Shown piece by piece: positions 1 through 6,880 of a stretch of 7,563 nt of DNA (the stretch's first letter is position 1; every line of letters begins with the position of its first letter). This DNA is from Bacteroidota bacterium (GTDB taxonomy: Bacteria; Bacteroidota; Bacteroidia; Bacteroidales; UBA10428), in the NCBI GenBank assembly GCA_024640925.1, contig JAHEEB010000175.1:1-7563 (forward strand). The letters run 5' to 3'. The notes beneath the pieces are model-generated. The model ran no database searches. It was not told the origin of the DNA and saw only the letters and a program-made list of their open reading frames with translations. Made by a program: the position numbers and the translations under genes.

Positions 1-1
1 T

Positions 2-1081
2 CCCTCATTAGCCATGTTAGAAGGCAAGTCTTCACCAAAATGGGAATATACCTATGGACTGGTAGATTTATCCTTTCTTCATTTATGGAAAGCAACCGGG
101 AATAAGAAATATTATGATTATGCCCGTGGATATGTCGATTATTTCATAGATAGTAATGGAATAATTGCTACCTATGAAAAAAACGAATACAATATTGACA
201 GGGTAAATTCAGGAAAAGTATTATTTACTTTTTATAATGAGACAAAAGAGCAAAAGTATAAAAATGCTCTCGATACACTCCGTCAGCAATTAAGAGAACA
301 TCCCCGGACAAATTCAGGTGGTTTCTGGCATAAAAAGAGATATGAAAACCAGATGTGGCTCGATGGTCTATACATGGGCGCACCCTTTTATGCACAATAT
401 GCTAAAGAATTTAACGAACCAGAAAGTTTTAACGATATTGGCCATTGGATTGTTCTGATGGAGAGGGTTGCACGCGATCCAAAAACCGGGTTGTTATATC
501 ATGGTTGGGATGAAAGTAAAAAGCAACAGTGGTCGAATCCGCAAACTGGTCAGTCTTCGAATTTCTGGGGCAGAGGTATGGGTTGGTACGGAATGTCCCT
601 TGTCGATGTACTTGATTACTTTCCACAAGACAATGCATATCGCGATAGCATTCTTGCCATTATTAACCGCATGGCCGAAGCCATTGTTAAGGTTCAGGAT
701 CCCGAAACCGGCTTGTGGTATCAGGTATTGGATCAAGGCAAGCGCCAGGGCAATTATCTTGAAGGCTCGGCTAGTTGTATGTTTACCTATTTTTTGCTAA
801 AAGCCGCTGATAAAGGATATCTTGGTAAAAATTATCTCGTAAATGCGGAGAAAGCATACAACGGTATCATAAATAACATGATTACGGTTGGCCCCGATGG
901 CAGGGTAGTTATTTCACCTGTTTGTGCGGTTGCAGGTTTGGGAGGAGATCCATACCGAAACGGCAGCTATGAATATTATATTAATGAAAAAAAACGAGAT
1001 AATGATCCTAAGGCTGTGGGCCCATTTATAATGGCCAGCCTTATTTACGAACGGATAAATAATTTGAACAATAAGAAATAA
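2..1081 (+). CDS. GH105 unsaturated rhamnogalacturonyl/glucuronyl hydrolase, 5'-truncated
   Basis: This family (YteR/YesR type) removes the 4,5-unsaturated uronic acid that pectin lyases leave at the non-reducing end of oligosaccharides. The reading frame is open to the left edge, and the codons before the ATG at 14 are sense. That ATG is very probably internal, because the conserved block PKWEYTYGL follows within ten residues and no signal peptide is present, so the true start lies outside the window. Counting from the Met at 14, visible family motifs are YNID (59-62), HPRTNSGGFWHK (96-107), QMWLDGLYM (113-121), HGWDESK (163-169), FWGRGMGWY (184-192), VCAVAGLGG (303-311) and GSYEYY (317-322). 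D117 in WLDG corresponds to the catalytic Asp of YteR (Asp143). The C-terminus looks complete. The next gene begins 15 nt downstream, which suggests a shared transcript with the pectate lyase. The exact substrate (rhamnogalacturonan disaccharide or another unsaturated uronide) cannot be read from sequence. Confidence 0.93.
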   Translation, partial: PSLAMLEGKSSPKWEYTYGLVDLSFLHLWKATGNKKYYDYARGYVDYFIDSNGIIATYEKNEYNIDRVNSGKVLFTFYNETKEQKYKNALDTLRQQLREHPRTNSGGFWHKKRYENQMWLDGLYMGAPFYAQYAKEFNEPESFNDIGHWIVLMERVARDPKTGLLYHGWDESKKQQWSNPQTGQSSNFWGRGMGWYGMSLVDVLDYFPQDNAYRDSILAIINRMAEAIVKVQDPETGLWYQVLDQGKRQGNYLEGSASCMFTYFLLKAADKGYLGKNYLVNAEKAYNGIINNMITVGPDGRVVISPVCAVAGLGGDPYRNGSYEYYINEKKRDNDPKAVGPFIMASLIYERINNLNNKK

Positions 1082-1096
1082 TTTAATTTTTTATCG

Positions 1097-3634
1097 ATGA
1101 AAATAGTTTCAGCAAGGTTGTATTGGATTGTTGTATTACTAATATGTTGCCAGAACGGCATCTATTCTCAAATAATCCTTGAAGCAGAAAAGGCTTATTA
1201 CTCTTCTGGTATTGTTGAAAATGAATATTCTGGTTATACAGGAACTGGTTATGTTAATACAGTAAACGCATCAGGAGAATATGTAGAATGGTTTATTAAT
1301 ATTACTGATTCGGTTACCAATAACCTGGATTTTCGGTATGCTTTAGGAAAAGATGAACACCGGACTATGGAAATTTATATCAACAATGTGCTAAAGGATA
1401 CTATCGATTTCGATAATACAACAACATTCACAAATTATCAATATAAAACCATTGTTGCAAAACTCCACTCCGGTTTGAACAGTATTAAGGCTATCGCTAT
1501 TAATGAACAAGGTCCGCCAAATATGGACCATCTGCGAATTTATGCAGATACAATTCCACTACCGTTTTTTAAGCTTAGTTTAACTACCGATGGTAATGGA
1601 ACAGTTACTTCGGTACCAGATATTGATTCAGCACAATACGGAACCAGGATAATAGCCACTGCTACCAATAATCCGGGATATTCATTTAATTCCTGGTCAG
1701 GAAGTTTTTCTGAAGGTTCAAACCCTCTCATTTTTATGGTGGACAAAGATTGTTCAATACAAGCCAATTTTGTATTCTCTTTACCTGCATTCCCTGGTGC
1801 CGAAGGCTTTGCTCAATTTGTTACCGGAGGTCGTGGTGGGGCTGTTTACGAAGTTACTAACCTTGATGATAGCGGAGTTGGGAGCCTTAGATGGGCTATT
1901 AATCAATCGGGTAAAAGAACAATTGTGTTCAGGGTTTCCGGAACCATACATTTAAGTGATGAACTTAAAATTAACAATGGCGACCTTACAATTGCAGGTC
2001 AGACTGCACCTGGTGATGGAATAACTTTAGCAAACCAAACATTAACAATCGAAGCAAATAACGTTATAATCAGATATATACGTTCGAGATTAGGAGATGT
2101 AGCTCTTGCAATAAATGATGCTTTGAATGGACGTAACCAACAAAATATTATTTTGGATCATTGTACAATGAGCTGGTCAGTCGATGAAATAGCATCGTTT
2201 TATGATAATACAAACTTCACCATGCAATATTGCCTGATGAGTGAAAGTCTTTATAATTCCGTTCATAATAAGGGACAACACGGATATACCGGAATTTGGG
2301 GCGGAAAAGGGGCAACTTTTCACCATAACTTAATTGCTAACAGTTATAGCCGTAACCCCCGCTTTTGCGGCAGCAGGTACTCGAACCAGGCTAGTTTGGA
2401 ATTAGTTGATTTTCGGAACAATGTTATATACAATTGGGGTGGAAATAGTGGATATGCTGGTGAAGGTGGCAGATACAATATGGTTAACAATTATTATAAA
2501 TATGGACCTGCTACCGGTTCAAGTGTTCGCGATCGGATTTTTGAACCTTACCAGGATGATGGTACAAATATGCAGGCAGCTGGAATTTGGGGATTGTTTT
2601 ATGTGAATGGTAATTATGTGAACAAATACCCGAGTGTAACTGCAGACAACTGGTTAGGTATAGATCCTAATCCATCTTCCAAAGCAAAGAGCGAACTGAA
2701 ATCGGATACTGAATTTGAAGTTGATTCTGTAACAACACAAACAGCGGAGATAGCATTCGAACATGTTTTGGCCCAGGCAGGTGCTTCTTTACCTAAAAGG
2801 GATACACTTGATATGCGCATTGTTCGCGAAGCTATGACCGGCACAACTACCTATGGCGGAACCTATGGTGCAAGTAAAGGTATTATTGATACCCAGACCG
2901 ATGTTGGCGGATGGCCTGTTTTAAATTCTACAACACCTCCGACAGATACGGATAAAGACGGAATGCCCGATGAGTGGGAAACTGCCCATGGACTTAATTC
3001 AAGCGATGCGACAGACAGAAATGGTGATGATGACAAAGATGGCTATACCAACCTAGAGGAATATTTAAATGAACTTGTTGCAGAATATACCTATATCATT
3101 CGTCCGCTTAATTTCAATGTTCAGAAAAGTTCCGATTCCATTGTTACAATTACATGGGATGATATGGTTGAAAACGAAACCGGATTCATTATCGAACGCT
3201 CTACTGGCAATGGATTTGAAGTAATTGCTACCACATCTGCCAATTCTACTGCTTACCAGGATATTGTTTCGGAATATGGAAAATTCACTTACAGAATGAG
3301 AGCAATTAATGCTACGGATACCTCATTTTGCACCGACACAATAAGCGTCAGCTTTATTACATCCGTTAATATGCCGGGCGAAATACTGAACAATGTTTCT
3401 ATTTTCCCAAATCCTTCAGAAAAGGAATTAAATATTTCATTTAATATCAGTAATCTGAAAGATATTAAAATCGGATTATATGATATAACCGGTAACCTTA
3501 TTACTGAAATACTGGATGAATCATTCGGTAATCTAACCTATAAGATGAATACCGAAGGGTTTCCTGCCGGAATTTATTACATAGTCTTAGAAGTAGACGG
3601 GATAACAAAGCCTGTTAAATTCGTAAAATTATAA
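1097..3634 (+). CDS. Multidomain secreted pectate lyase (PL1 type) with CBM35/6-like, InlB-B-like, FN3 and T9SS sorting domains
   Basis: Predicted to cleave polygalacturonate by calcium-dependent beta-elimination outside the cell. Residues 1-25 are a signal peptide (hydrophobic IVVLLICC, cleavage near YSQ/II). Residues 26-149 resemble a CBM35/CBM6 module (ILEAEKA start, GYVNT..GEYVEW, LRIY end). Residues 157-226 resemble a divergent InlB B-repeat (DGNGTVTSVP, GYSFNSWSG). Residues 229-610 are the lyase, a parallel beta-helix: FPGAEGFA (232-239), GGRGGAVYEVTNLDDSG (244-260), TIAGQTAPGDG (298-308), LDHCTMSWSVDE (353-364, probable calcium ligands), FHHNLI (408-413) and SRNPRF (418-423, R419 the probable catalytic Arg by analogy with PelC). 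Residues 617-655 hold two calcium loops, about 665-755 an FN3-like domain, and 764-845 a T9SS type A sorting domain (IFPNP at 769-773, YDITGN, GIYYIVL). It follows GH105 by 15 nt without a Shine-Dalgarno. A hairpin terminator closes it. Domain calls for the accessory modules are less certain than the lyase and sorting domain. Confidence 0.92.
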   Translation: MKIVSARLYWIVVLLICCQNGIYSQIILEAEKAYYSSGIVENEYSGYTGTGYVNTVNASGEYVEWFINITDSVTNNLDFRYALGKDEHRTMEIYINNVLKDTIDFDNTTTFTNYQYKTIVAKLHSGLNSIKAIAINEQGPPNMDHLRIYADTIPLPFFKLSLTTDGNGTVTSVPDIDSAQYGTRIIATATNNPGYSFNSWSGSFSEGSNPLIFMVDKDCSIQANFVFSLPAFPGAEGFAQFVTGGRGGAVYEVTNLDDSGVGSLRWAINQSGKRTIVFRVSGTIHLSDELKINNGDLTIAGQTAPGDGITLANQTLTIEANNVIIRYIRSRLGDVALAINDALNGRNQQNIILDHCTMSWSVDEIASFYDNTNFTMQYCLMSESLYNSVHNKGQHGYTGIWGGKGATFHHNLIANSYSRNPRFCGSRYSNQASLELVDFRNNVIYNWGGNSGYAGEGGRYNMVNNYYKYGPATGSSVRDRIFEPYQDDGTNMQAAGIWGLFYVNGNYVNKYPSVTADNWLGIDPNPSSKAKSELKSDTEFEVDSVTTQTAEIAFEHVLAQAGASLPKRDTLDMRIVREAMTGTTTYGGTYGASKGIIDTQTDVGGWPVLNSTTPPTDTDKDGMPDEWETAHGLNSSDATDRNGDDDKDGYTNLEEYLNELVAEYTYIIRPLNFNVQKSSDSIVTITWDDMVENETGFIIERSTGNGFEVIATTSANSTAYQDIVSEYGKFTYRMRAINATDTSFCTDTISVSFITSVNMPGEILNNVSIFPNPSEKELNISFNISNLKDIKIGLYDITGNLITEILDESFGNLTYKMNTEGFPAGIYYIVLEVDGITKPVKFVKL

Positions 3635-3667
3635 TATTCTCATATATGTTAAGGGTTTAAATTGGTA

Positions 3668-3715
3668 AAAGGAAGGATCGAAAAACCTGTGCAAAAAGAT
3701 CCTTCCTTTGTTTTT
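3668..3715 (+). terminator. Intrinsic terminator after the pectate lyase gene
   Basis: A perfect 12-bp inverted repeat (AAAGGAAGGATC at 3668-3679, GATCCTTCCTTT at 3698-3709) encloses an 18-nt loop. It is followed by GTTTTT, so the transcript would carry a U-rich tail. It lies 33 nt after the lyase stop and separates the GH105-lyase unit from the GH43-esterase unit. Two weaker outer pairings are possible: GGTAAAA (3664-3670) with TTTTACC (3712-3718), and TTAAGGGT (3649-3656) with ACCCTTAA (3716-3723). They share bases and so exclude each other. Confidence 0.8.
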
Positions 3716-3738
3716 ACCCTTAAATTATCACATATTTG
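3707..3738 (+). promoter_or_regulatory. Candidate Bacteroidota promoter for the GH43-esterase unit
   Basis: TTTG at 3707-3710 matches the Bacteroidota -33 element. After exactly 20 bp comes CATATTTG at 3731-3738, seven of eight positions of the -7 consensus TAnnTTTG. Transcription would begin roughly at 3742-3746, giving a leader of about 25 nt before the ATG at 3769. The -33 box coincides with the last bases of the terminator stem, so one unit ends where the next begins. The consensus and spacing are established for Bacteroides; the assignment here is inferred from sequence alone. Confidence 0.6.
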
Positions 3739-3768
3739 AATTTCACATCCAATTTTACCTGACAAAGA

Positions 3769-5457
3769 ATGAAACCCATCAATTTTCAAATAAAAAACAA
3801 CTCTTGTTTTCTTTTTATTTTATTGAGTGCATTGTGTTTTGCATGTTCCTCATCTGTTAATCAGGATAAGGTTTCTAAATCGTATTCATTATCAAAGGTT
3901 TGGGTACCTGACAATGGCGATGGTACTTATAAAAACCCCGTTTTGCATTCCGATTATTCCGATCCTGATGCAATAAGGGTTGAGGACGATTATTACATGA
4001 TATCTTCAAGTTTTAACTGTGTTCCGGGAATTCCAATACTCCATTCAAACGACCTGGTTAACTGGAACCTTGTTGCATATGTGTTTGATAAACAAATGCC
4101 GAAAGAGTATTTTAATGTAACCCGCAATGGTCAAGGTGTTTGGGCTCCATCTATACGGTTTCATAAAGGTAAATATTACATATATTATGGCGATCCCGAT
4201 TTTGGAATTTATATGACAGAATCGGATAAACCCGAAGGTTCCTGGTCTGAACCTGTACTTGTAAAAGAAGGAAAAGGATGGATTGATCCGTGTCCTTTCT
4301 GGGATAATGACGGAAAAGCTTACCTTGTTCATGCCTGGGCAGGCAGCAGGGCTGGGTTAAAAAGCATTTTAACTCTTCACCAGATGAGTAAAGACGGCAA
4401 AAGGTTATTGGATGATGGGGTAATTATTTTTGATGGTCATATAAATAACTCTACTGTTGAAGGACCGAAAATGTACCAGAAGAACGGATATTACTATGTT
4501 TTTGCCCCGGCAGGTGGTGTAAGCACCGGATGGCAGCTTGCATTACGTTCGAAAAATATTTGGGGGCCATATGAATATAAAGTGGTGCTTAACCAGGGAA
4601 CTACCAATATCAACGGGCCACATCAGGGGGCATGGGTTGATACTAAAACGGGTGAAGACTGGTTTATTCACTTTCAGGATATGGGCGCTTATGGAAGAAT
4701 TGTTCACCTGCAACCCATGATCTGGAAAGATAACTGGCCATTTATAGGCATCGATAATAATAATGATGGCATTGGCGAACCGGTGAGCAGTTTTAAGAAG
4801 CCCGATGTTGGTAAATCTTATCCCCTATGCACTCCACCGACATCCGATGAGTTTAACGCACATCAGATTGGATTACAATGGCAATGGCATGCTAATCCGC
4901 TTGCTACCTGGGGATGTCCATCTGGCAATTTAGGATACCTCAGATTAAATGCCATTAGCTTTCCTTCAAACCCTCTTAATTTCTGGTACCAGCCAAATAT
5001 CCTTTTACAGAAATTTCCGGCGGAAGAATTTTCAATAAGTGCAAAATTTGAATTTCATCCGAATTTCAATGGAGATCAGACAGGATTAATTATCATGGGA
5101 GAAGATTATTCGCATATTTCAGTAAAATATAAAGACAATGAATTGATTCTATCTCAGTCATTATGTATCGAAGCCTCTGATAGTTCAAAAGAAGAAATTA
5201 AGGAACTGGCAAAACTACAAGAGAATATTTTCTTCCTCAGAGTAGATGTATCAGATGGTGCATTATGCCAGTTTAGCTATAGCAAGGATTCGGTTCATTT
5301 TACTCCAGTTGGCTTTCCTTTTAAAGCTAAAGCTGGCCGCTGGATTGGTGCTAAAGCCGGTGTTTTTTGCAAAGGTGATACACTTACAAACAATGCCGGG
5401 TATGTGAATATCGACTGGTTCAGGGTTGGTCAAAAATCAGTATTGAGAAATGAATAA
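3769..5457 (+). CDS. GH43 family glycosidase (arabinofuranosidase/xylosidase type) with C-terminal beta-sandwich, probable lipoprotein
   Basis: GH43 enzymes are inverting five-bladed beta-propeller hydrolases, mostly acting on alpha-L-arabinofuranosides or beta-xylosides. All three catalytic positions are visible by comparison with family motifs: general base D65 in SDPDAIRV, pKa-modulating D173 in WIDPCPFW, and general acid E231 in TVEGPKMY. H285 in NGPHQGAWV matches the conserved metal-proximal His. The propeller covers about residues 53-345. Residues 358-555 (SDEFNAHQIGLQWQW onward) look like the concanavalin-A-like GH43 C-terminal domain that closes the active site in two-domain beta-xylosidases. 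The N-terminus has a hydrophobic stretch (FLFILLSALCFA) followed by C26 and three serines. This would be a lipoprotein signal, but the residue at -3 is Cys rather than Leu, so the lipobox is weak. Overall layout recalls GH43 subfamily 12, a tentative placement. It is first in its transcript, with the esterase start overlapping its stop by 8 nt. In pectin it could trim arabinose or xylose side groups; the substrate is not proven. Confidence 0.88.
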   Translation: MKPINFQIKNNSCFLFILLSALCFACSSSVNQDKVSKSYSLSKVWVPDNGDGTYKNPVLHSDYSDPDAIRVEDDYYMISSSFNCVPGIPILHSNDLVNWNLVAYVFDKQMPKEYFNVTRNGQGVWAPSIRFHKGKYYIYYGDPDFGIYMTESDKPEGSWSEPVLVKEGKGWIDPCPFWDNDGKAYLVHAWAGSRAGLKSILTLHQMSKDGKRLLDDGVIIFDGHINNSTVEGPKMYQKNGYYYVFAPAGGVSTGWQLALRSKNIWGPYEYKVVLNQGTTNINGPHQGAWVDTKTGEDWFIHFQDMGAYGRIVHLQPMIWKDNWPFIGIDNNNDGIGEPVSSFKKPDVGKSYPLCTPPTSDEFNAHQIGLQWQWHANPLATWGCPSGNLGYLRLNAISFPSNPLNFWYQPNILLQKFPAEEFSISAKFEFHPNFNGDQTGLIIMGEDYSHISVKYKDNELILSQSLCIEASDSSKEEIKELAKLQENIFFLRVDVSDGALCQFSYSKDSVHFTPVGFPFKAKAGRWIGAKAGVFCKGDTLTNNAGYVNIDWFRVGQKSVLRNE

Positions 5458-6775
5458 TCGAATATTGCCCATAAATCTTAGGCTGATTTTATCTCTTGTA
5501 ATTCTTTCGAATTTTGCCATTATTAATGTTACTGCAACTAAATATGATATTGTTGTAGCAAAAGATGGCAGTGGCAATTTTACAACTATATCCAGGGCCA
5601 TTGCTTCATTACCGATGTACAATTATGAGAGGGTGGTTATTTTTATTAAAAACGGAATTTACCAGGAGAAGATAAGAATAGAATGCGACTATGTAACATT
5701 ATTGGGTGAAAACCGCGATAGTACAATTATTGAATATAATTCGCTTCGTAGTGCCTGGATTGCAAACCCGGATTTTATTGGTCCTGCTGTTGTGAATATT
5801 CATGCTGATGATATTATTCTTAAAAATCTTACCGTTCGCAATACTCAGCCCGAAATAGGACCTCACGCATTTGCAATTTACGGCACAGGCACCCGAACAA
5901 TGCTCATAAACTGTTCAGCAATAAGCAAAGGGGGCGACACAGTTTCTCTATGGAATTATGAACATGGTATGTATTACCATTCTGATTGTTATTTCGAAGG
6001 AGCTGTCGATTTTGTTTGTCCTCGCGGATGGTGCTACATACGAGACTCTGAATTTTATGAGGTTAAGGAAATAGCTGCATTATGGCATGCGGCAGTGCTA
6101 GATCCTAATCAAAAGTTTGTTATTGATAATTGCATTATAAATGGAGTAGATAAATACTATCTTGCCCGTCATCATTACGAAGCCCAGTTTTTCTTTATGG
6201 GTTGTACTTTTTCAGGTACTATGGCTGATAAATCAATAGAACATACAATACCAAAAGATTCAAATGGTGTTGCACGTCCTTATTTTTATGGTGACAGGTA
6301 TTATTTTTACAATTGTCACAGAAAAGAAGGAGACTTCGTCTGGTTTTCCGACAACCTTGATAAATGGCCCGATGGTATAAAACCAGAAAATCTTAATGCA
6401 TTCAGGACCTTTGACTATAAATGGGATCCGGAAAATGATTCATCTCTGAAAGTAACCGGGTATGAATTGAAAGGCTCTCAGCTTAAACTCAGTTTTAATG
6501 AACTTGTTGCTACAAGAGGGAAAGTTTATATTCAGAGTAATACTGGCAAATTACTTGAATATATATCAGGCAGTGGAAGAAATATTTTGTTGTTTCAATC
6601 AAATGTTTCTTTAAAGCAATCGGATGTTACAGGTAAGGATGTTTTTTTACACCTGTCGGGCGAAATATATGCTATTCAAGCCAATGTAAATGAAAAGAAA
6701 CTACCTGCAAAAATAATTTTGGACAAAGAAAAGCAAGGACTATTTTTATCTGAAAAATATTTATCAGAAAAATAG
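5450..6775 (+). CDS. Secreted divergent pectinesterase (CE8-like) with C-terminal Ig-like domain
   Basis: CE8 enzymes remove methyl esters from homogalacturonan. A signal peptide is clear (hydrophobic residues 11-26, cleavage near VTA/TKYD). Residues 31-325 follow the CE8 beta-helix order: VAKDGSGNFTTISRAI (36-51), KNGIYQEKI (67-75), GGDTVSLW (161-168), AVDFVCPRGWCYI (185-197) and YYLARHH (236-242). D163 and D187 match the two catalytic aspartates and R240 the conserved Arg of LGRPW. Both oxyanion-side glutamines are replaced, however: GQAVA is GPHAFA here and the Gln of QDTL is Gly161 or Gly162. The Trp after LGRP is also absent. It therefore belongs to a divergent pectinesterase-like branch and may act on another ester. 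Residues about 333-425 form a beta-rich Ig-like (SbsA-like) domain. The ATG at 5450 sits inside the last codons of the GH43 gene (ATGAATAA), suggesting translational coupling. Family placement is firm; the exact substrate is less so. Confidence 0.85.
   Translation: MNNRILPINLRLILSLVILSNFAIINVTATKYDIVVAKDGSGNFTTISRAIASLPMYNYERVVIFIKNGIYQEKIRIECDYVTLLGENRDSTIIEYNSLRSAWIANPDFIGPAVVNIHADDIILKNLTVRNTQPEIGPHAFAIYGTGTRTMLINCSAISKGGDTVSLWNYEHGMYYHSDCYFEGAVDFVCPRGWCYIRDSEFYEVKEIAALWHAAVLDPNQKFVIDNCIINGVDKYYLARHHYEAQFFFMGCTFSGTMADKSIEHTIPKDSNGVARPYFYGDRYYFYNCHRKEGDFVWFSDNLDKWPDGIKPENLNAFRTFDYKWDPENDSSLKVTGYELKGSQLKLSFNELVATRGKVYIQSNTGKLLEYISGSGRNILLFQSNVSLKQSDVTGKDVFLHLSGEIYAIQANVNEKKLPAKIILDKEKQGLFLSEKYLSEK
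6745..6774 (+). repeat. Tandem 15-bp duplication at the 3' end of the esterase gene
   Basis: Two adjacent 15-nt copies (6745-6759 and 6760-6774) differ at a single base (T at 6751, A at 6766). Being a multiple of three, the duplication keeps frame and gives the C-terminal FLSEK-YLSEK. The flanks CTATTTTT (6740-6747) and AAAAATAG (6768-6775) are also inverted complements, so a weak A/T-rich hairpin at the stop codon is possible. Confidence 0.7.
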
Positions 6776-6799
6776 GTATGATGTAAAAAAAAGCTGTAA

Positions 6800-6830
6800 C
6801 TTCCGTGTGCGTACACGGAGGAATATTTTT
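6800..6830 (+). terminator. Hairpin, possible terminator after the esterase gene
   Basis: CTTCCGTGT (6800-6808) pairs with ACACGGAGG (6813-6821) around a GCGT loop: nine pairs including one T-G wobble. GAATATTTTT follows. The stem is short but GC-rich compared with its A/T-rich surroundings. It lies 24 nt after the esterase stop, where the GH43-esterase transcript would be expected to end. The run of five T starts four bases after the stem, so termination may be partial. Confidence 0.55.
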
Positions 6831-6831
6831 G
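6824..6831 (+). promoter_or_regulatory. Candidate -7 promoter element upstream of the SDR gene
   Basis: TATTTTTG is an exact match to the Bacteroidota -7 consensus TAnnTTTG and would place a start near 6836-6839, about 43 nt before the ATG at 6881. There is no TTTG at the expected 19-21 bp upstream, where the hairpin arm lies instead, so the promoter is either activator-dependent or a chance match in A/T-rich DNA. Confidence 0.35.
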
Positions 6832-6880
6832 GTTTAAAATATAGATTTACAATTAATTAACTAGAATAAAATTATAAATT

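Noticed and set aside
14..16. ATG at 14 as the start of the GH105 gene
   Set aside because: The frame is open upstream to the window edge, there is no signal peptide, and conserved family sequence begins immediately after, so it is an internal Met of a truncated gene.
429..736. Open frames on the minus strand (429-638, 494-736) and an overlapping + frame (468-800) inside GH105
   Set aside because: They lie within a gene with continuous family motifs, show no recognisable domains of their own and have biased, low-complexity composition; they are shadows.
1540..2844. Short open frames within the pectate lyase (1540-1767 minus, 1770-1955 plus, 2406-2606 plus, 2614-2844 minus)
   Set aside because: All are embedded in the lyase coding sequence and lack independent support.
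4045..4720. Minus-strand frame 4045-4332 and plus frame 4538-4720 inside GH43
   Set aside because: They cover conserved catalytic segments of GH43 in another frame; no own motifs.
5437..5622. Minus-strand frame across the GH43/esterase junction
   Set aside because: It is antisense to the esterase signal peptide region and has no promoter or motif support.
6842..6849. TAGATTTA as an alternative -7 box for the SDR gene
   Set aside because: Its last base departs from TAnnTTTG and no TTTG lies 19-21 bp upstream; the exact match at 6824-6831 is better.
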